From: Streptomyces katrae
Lineage (GTDB): Bacteria > Actinomycetota > Actinomycetes > Streptomycetales > Streptomycetaceae
Direction of reading: 5' to 3'
DNA length: 64,000 nucleotides
Assembly (NCBI RefSeq): GCF_002028425.1
Contig: NZ_CP020042.1
Location: 1,302,001 to 1,366,000 of the forward strand
A program made the position numbers and the translations under genes. Positions within the stretch are counted from its first letter, which is position 1; every line of letters starts with the position of its first letter. Shown in pieces: positions 60,538 to 64,000 of the stretch. A model generated the notes under the pieces. That model worked only from the letters and a program-made list of their open reading frames with translations. It was not told the origin of the DNA and did no database searches.

Positions 60538-60714
60538 ATGGGTCGGGTGGTACTGGAGCGTTTTCCGGCCGGAAGTCCGCGCGGCAGCTGGCCCGCGGAG
60601 GAGTACGCGGCCCAGCGGATGCGCGAGGGCGTGCCGGCGGAGGTGGTGATGGACCTGGCCAGTGACGCCTTCCTGGTCGTGATCCGGAAACGGGAGGCGC
60701 ATTCCGGCCACTGA
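60538..60714 (+). CDS. 58-residue conserved-looking hypothetical protein
   Basis: This is a short gene below common length cut-offs. It starts at an ATG after a GGGGGTG ribosome site and encodes MGRVVLERFPAGSPRGSW with later EEYAAQRMREGVPAEVVMD and a hydrophobic AFLVVIRKR end. Strong third-position GC and a sensible composition argue for a real gene. The Arg/Glu-rich middle may be a helix. No family name or function is recognised. Confidence 0.7.
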   Translation: MGRVVLERFPAGSPRGSWPAEEYAAQRMREGVPAEVVMDLASDAFLVVIRKREAHSGH

Positions 60715-60783
60715 GCCCCATCCGGAAGATCCCGTGGCCGCACGCCCCTTGGCCTCGTGGTCCGCCGGCCGCACACTGACCCG

Positions 60784-61245
60784 ATGACGCAGCGTGTGGA
60801 CCTGGCGACGGTGATGGACCGGCTGGCGGTCGACGAGGTGGTCTCGGGGTACGCGGCGGCCGTCGACGACGGCGACTGGGCGGCCTACCGCGCCCTGTTC
60901 ACCCCCGGCGGGCGGGCCGACTACGGCTCGGCGGGCGGGATCGAGGGGCCGGCCGGGGAGGTGGCCGACTGGCTCGCGGAGACCATGCGGCTGTTCCCGG
61001 TGCGCCAGCACCTCATCGTCAACCGGCGGATCCTGCTGGAGGACCGGGACGGCTCCCCCGGGGACACCGCGCGCGTGCTGGCCGACTTCCTGAACCCGAT
61101 GCGGCTCGCGGGCGACGGCGACCAGGGCACCTCCCCCAACTTCGTCGCCGCCGGGCGCTACACCTTCACGCTCGCCCGCACAGCGGCCGGCTGGCGGCTC
61201 ACCGGGGTGACCGTGCACGAGAAGTGGCGCCACATGCAGGCCTGA
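60784..61245 (+). CDS. NTF2-like (SnoaL) protein
   Basis: This 153-residue NTF2-fold protein has VVSGYAAAVDDGDWAAYRALF (the first helix and strand), VRQHLIVNRRI and WRLTGVTVHEKW at the end. Such proteins are often isomerases or cyclases or small-molecule binding modules. The ATG at 60784 is preceded by CACACT, a weak -10-like hexamer; no ribosome site is seen. It stands alone. Confidence 0.85.
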   Translation: MTQRVDLATVMDRLAVDEVVSGYAAAVDDGDWAAYRALFTPGGRADYGSAGGIEGPAGEVADWLAETMRLFPVRQHLIVNRRILLEDRDGSPGDTARVLADFLNPMRLAGDGDQGTSPNFVAAGRYTFTLARTAAGWRLTGVTVHEKWRHMQA

Positions 61246-61311
61246 ACGCCGGCCGGAGTTTGCGGGCGCGGCCCGCCGGATGCGGTCCCACACTGGAGGC
61301 GGAGGCACGTC

Positions 61312-62970
61312 ATGGTCGCGGAGCTGAGCGGGCGGAGCGGGCGGAGCGGGCGGAGCGGGCGGAGCGGGGCCTGCCGGCCGGGCGGGCCGGCCCGGCTGCG
61401 CGGACGGGGCGGGCGCACCGGGCCGGACCTGCCGGGCCCGCGCAGCCGGTGGTGGCGGGCTTCGGGGGCGGTCGCCGCCGGGGCGCTGCCGTGCCTGGCC
61501 TTCCCCGCCCCGGCGCTGTGGTGGCTGGCGTACGTGGCCCTCGTGCCCTGGATGCTGCTGCTGCGCTCCGCCCCCACCGGGCGGCGGGCGGCGCTGGAGG
61601 GCTGGCTCGGCGGGGCGGGGTTCATCGTCGCGGTGCACCACTGGCTGCTGCCCAGCCTGCACGTGTTCCTGGTGCCCCTCGCCGCCCTGCTGGGGCTGCT
61701 GTGGATCCCCTGGGCGCTGCTGGTAAGGGAGTTGCTGGGCGGGGCGCCGGATCCGGGCCGGGCCGCGGTGGCCCTGCTGCTCGTACCGGCGGGGTGGCTG
61801 CTGTCCGAGCTGGCCCGGTCCTGGCAGGGGCTGGGCGGGCCGTGGGGGCTGCTGGGGGCCAGTCAGTGGCAGGTGCCCGCGGCGCTCCGGCTGGTCTCCG
61901 TGGGCGGGGTGTGGCTGGTGAGCCTGCTGGTGGTGGCGGTGAACTGCGCGGTGGTGCTGCTGGTCGCCGCGCCGGGTGCGCGGGTGGCGGCGGTGGCCTC
62001 GGTCGCGGGGTGCGCGGTGCTGACGAGCGTGGTGTGGCTGTGGCTGCCGCGCCCGGAGCCGGCGGGCGGGCTGCGCGTGGCCGTCGTGCAGCCCGGCCTG
62101 GTGGACGCGGCGGACGGCGCGGAGCGGCGGTTCGCCGTCGGGGAGCGGCTGACGTCGGACCTGGCGGGCACGCACCCCGATCTGGTGGTGTGGGGCGAGA
62201 GCAGCGTCGGCGCGGACCTGGCGGCGCGGCCCGACCTGGCCCGGCGGCTGGCGGAACTGTCCGCGCGGGTCGGAGCCCCGCTGCTGGTCAACGTGGACGC
62301 CCGCCGCTCGGACCGGCCGGGAATATACAAGAGCTCGGTGCTGGTCGGACCCCAGGGGCCCACCGGCGACCGGTACGACAAGATGCGGCTGGTGCCCTTC
62401 GGGGAGTACATACCGGCCCGGTCGGTGCTGGGCTGGGCCACCTCGGTGGGCAAGGCGGCGGGCGAGGACCGGATGCGGGGCGACGGGCCGGTGATCATGG
62501 ACCTGCCCGGCGGGACCCGGATCGGCCCGCTGGTGTGCTTCGAGTCGGCCTTCCCCGACATGAGCCGCTACCTGGCCGACGAGGGGGCCGGGATGCTGGT
62601 CGCCCAGTCGTCCACCTCGACCTTCCAGCGCAGCTGGGCCCCCGCCCAGCACGCCTCGCTGGCGGCCCTGCGCGCCGCCGAGACCGGCCGCCCCATGGTG
62701 CACGCCACCCTGACCGGGGTGAGCGCGGTCTACGGCCCGTCGGGCGAGCGGATCGGCAGGGCCCTGCCCACCTCGGCGAGCACGGCAGCCGTGTACGAGG
62801 TGCCGCTGGCCCGGGGCACGACCCTCTTCGTCCGGTTCGGGAACTGGCCCGGCGGCGCCTCGCTGGCCGCGCTCGGCCTGTACTGCGCGGCCCGGGGCGC
62901 CCGGGCGGTCAGGGCCGCGAGGTCTGCTCCAGCGCCGTCAGCACCACCCGCTCGCACAGCTCGTGGGTGA
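61312..62970 (+). CDS. lnt: Apolipoprotein N-acyltransferase
   Basis: This 552-residue Lnt N-acylates lipoproteins at the outer membrane leaflet. The catalytic triad is Glu296 (VVWGESSVG), Lys357 (YDKMRLVPFGEY) and Cys409 (GPLVCFESAFPD), in a C-terminal nitrilase domain after about eight helices. The N-terminal cytosolic tail has four Ser-Gly-Arg repeats encoded by 9-bp units. GGAGG precedes the ATG at 61312. The last 62 bases overlap the 3' end of the convergent oxidoreductase. Confidence 0.93.
   Translation: MVAELSGRSGRSGRSGRSGACRPGGPARLRGRGGRTGPDLPGPRSRWWRASGAVAAGALPCLAFPAPALWWLAYVALVPWMLLLRSAPTGRRAALEGWLGGAGFIVAVHHWLLPSLHVFLVPLAALLGLLWIPWALLVRELLGGAPDPGRAAVALLLVPAGWLLSELARSWQGLGGPWGLLGASQWQVPAALRLVSVGGVWLVSLLVVAVNCAVVLLVAAPGARVAAVASVAGCAVLTSVVWLWLPRPEPAGGLRVAVVQPGLVDAADGAERRFAVGERLTSDLAGTHPDLVVWGESSVGADLAARPDLARRLAELSARVGAPLLVNVDARRSDRPGIYKSSVLVGPQGPTGDRYDKMRLVPFGEYIPARSVLGWATSVGKAAGEDRMRGDGPVIMDLPGGTRIGPLVCFESAFPDMSRYLADEGAGMLVAQSSTSTFQRSWAPAQHASLAALRAAETGRPMVHATLTGVSAVYGPSGERIGRALPTSASTAAVYEVPLARGTTLFVRFGNWPGGASLAALGLYCAARGARAVRAARSAPAPSAPPARTARG
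61326..61361 (+). repeat. 9-bp tandem repeat in lnt
   Basis: GAGCGGGCG occurs four times perfectly, with a degenerate fifth copy, encoding Ser-Gly-Arg repeats. Slippage would leave the frame intact. Confidence 0.9.
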
Positions 62971-63820
62971 GCAGGGCGTCCCGGGCGCTGAGCACCTTGC
63001 CGCCCTCCACGGCCTCCAGGAAGGTGTCGACGGCCTGCTCGATCCCGCGCTGGCGGGCCACGGGGACCCAGTCCCCGCGCCGGCGCACCGTCGGCTGCCC
63101 CTTGTGGTCGATGACCTCGGCGAGGTTGACGACCTGGCGCTTGGAGTCCTGTCCGGAGACCTCCAGCACCTCCTCGGTGGAGCCGGAGAGCCGGTTCATG
63201 ATGCCGAGGGCGGTGAATCCCTCACCGGACATCTGGAGCACCACCTGTGACATCAGCCCCTCGCGCACCACGGCGCGGACGTCGATGTGGTCGGCCTCGC
63301 CGGGCAGCAGGAAGCGCAGGGTGTCCACGACGTGGATGAAGTCGTCGAGGACCAGGGTGCGCGGGTCCTCGGGGAGCCCGACCCGGTGCTTCTGCATGAC
63401 GATCAGATCGCGCGGGAGGTCGGCGCACTGCGCGTACCCGGGGGCGTGACGGCGGTTGAAGCCGACGAAGAGGGAGGTGCCGCGCTCCTCGGCCAGCTCG
63501 ACCAGGCGGCGGGAGTCGGCGAGTTCGTAGGCGAGCGGCTTGTCCACGTAGGTGGGCACGCCCGCCTCCAGCAGCCGCTCCACGATCTCGGGGTGGACGC
63601 CGGTCGGGGCGTGCACGAAGGCGGCGTCCAGGCCCTGGGCGATCAGCGCGCCGAGGGAGGCGTGGCGGCGGCCCTCGGGGACGTGGTGGACCGCCCCGAG
63701 CCGCTCCAGCGTGGCGTGGGTGCGGGTCTGCAGGTGCAGTTCGACCCCGGGGCGGGTGGTGAGCACGGGCAGGTACGCCTTCTGGGCGATGTCGCCGAGT
63801 CCGATGACGCCGACCTTCAC
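62909..63820 (-). CDS. Gfo/Idh/MocA-family oxidoreductase
   Basis: This 303-residue NAD(P)-dependent oxidoreductase has the Rossmann motif VGVIGLGDIAQKAYLP (about residues 3-18), the EKP-type motif as VDKPLAY with Lys, and the catalytic region FNRRHAPGYA then DDFIHVVDTLRFLLPG with His. Its substrate is probably a sugar or inositol derivative. The GTG at 63820 has AGGAGG six bases upstream; the frame runs on upstream for 59 codons without support. Its 3' end overlaps lnt. Confidence 0.9.
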   Translation of the reverse strand: MKVGVIGLGDIAQKAYLPVLTTRPGVELHLQTRTHATLERLGAVHHVPEGRRHASLGALIAQGLDAAFVHAPTGVHPEIVERLLEAGVPTYVDKPLAYELADSRRLVELAEERGTSLFVGFNRRHAPGYAQCADLPRDLIVMQKHRVGLPEDPRTLVLDDFIHVVDTLRFLLPGEADHIDVRAVVREGLMSQVVLQMSGEGFTALGIMNRLSGSTEEVLEVSGQDSKRQVVNLAEVIDHKGQPTVRRRGDWVPVARQRGIEQAVDTFLEAVEGGKVLSARDALLTHELCERVVLTALEQTSRP

Positions 63821-63910
63821 CGGGAGCCTCCTGGTATGTGCCGTATGCCGTATGGGACTCCGCAGCATAATCGCTGGTCGCCGATGGCGCGTTCGACCAG
63901 GATGGCGGCC

Positions 63911-64000
63911 ATGACCACCTCCCAGGGAAACCACCGCCACGAGCCCTCCACGACCGCCGGCGAGCGCGAGATGCTGGACGGCTGGCTGGAGTACCACCGC
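63911..64000 (+). CDS. DinB/DUF664-family protein, N-terminal fragment (partial)
   Basis: Only the first 30 residues are in the window: MTTSQGNHRHEPSTTAGERE then MLDGWLEYHR. The ER-x-ML-x-x-WL-x-x-R pattern is typical of the first helix of DinB/DUF664 proteins, metal-binding four-helix bundles found in many copies in Streptomyces. It is divergent from the oxidoreductase. Confidence 0.65.
   Translation, partial: MTTSQGNHRHEPSTTAGEREMLDGWLEYHR

Overview
The window is chromosomal DNA from a high-GC actinomycete, almost certainly Streptomyces. The evidence is third-position GC close to saturation, frequent GTG/TTG starts, many apparently leaderless genes, an ATPase/HTH/DUF397 regulatory trio of the whiJ/abaA type, a divergent third EF-Tu (tuf3-like), and a gene order that from memory (unchecked) resembles the pfkA3 - urease - biotin - purB - tuf3 - uppP arm of S. 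coelicolor. No tRNA, rRNA, CRISPR array or replication origin was seen.

Layout. 1-4.6 kb (+): the end of murT and gatD (lipid II amidation), pfkA, a CtaG-like oxidase assembly protein, a small membrane protein and a PlsC acyltransferase. 4.6-11.4 kb (-): a secreted tripeptidyl aminopeptidase and a complete urease operon ureA-B-C-F-G-D without ureE. 11.4-13.2 kb: an ATPase divergent from an HTH/DUF397 pair. 13.2-17.8 kb: bioF divergent from bioB-bioA-bioD. 17.8-20 kb: a 76-bp tandem array that seems to derive from the bioD 3' end, a METTL7-like methyltransferase and an intact-looking IS5-type element with a -1 frameshift. 20-24.7 kb: a secreted trefoil lectin, a GNAT, two coupled CNNM/CBS membrane proteins and an SGNH hydrolase. 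24.8-27.2 kb: purB translationally coupled to a Mug/TDG glycosylase, then a hypothetical gene.

27.2-34.3 kb: an ABC transporter divergent from a two-component system, a ROK regulator, a GntR regulator with a dre-like operator, and a hydrolase. 34.4-40.5 kb: a Tat-exported PhoD phosphatase, a membrane ACT-GNAT fusion, a DUF885 peptidase, and a rhodanese divergent from an Lrp regulator. 40.4-45.4 kb (-): sbcDC and yigZ. 45.4-47.2 kb: an IS110-family recombinase with a 570-base noncoding flank, which may hold a bridge RNA. 47.2-57.1 kb: a hypothetical gene, a CoA-binding protein, a cupin regulator divergent from an EamA transporter, two left-handed beta-helix proteins, DedA, a thioesterase, a Pro/Gln-rich membrane protein, an MFS transporter, a spermidine-synthase-like protein and a patatin. 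57.2-64 kb: tuf3, a possible leader ORF, a VTT membrane protein, uppP, a 58-residue protein, an NTF2-like protein, lnt, an oxidoreductase and the start of a DinB-family gene.

Most of the window is core metabolism and envelope maintenance. MurT/GatD, UppP, Lnt and PlsC share a cell-envelope theme, and bioFBAD and ureABCFGD are complete pathway blocks. The accessory or unusual parts are the two insertion sequences, the bioD-derived array, short in-frame 9-bp repeats in two genes, and several well-formed candidate operators in divergent intergenic regions.
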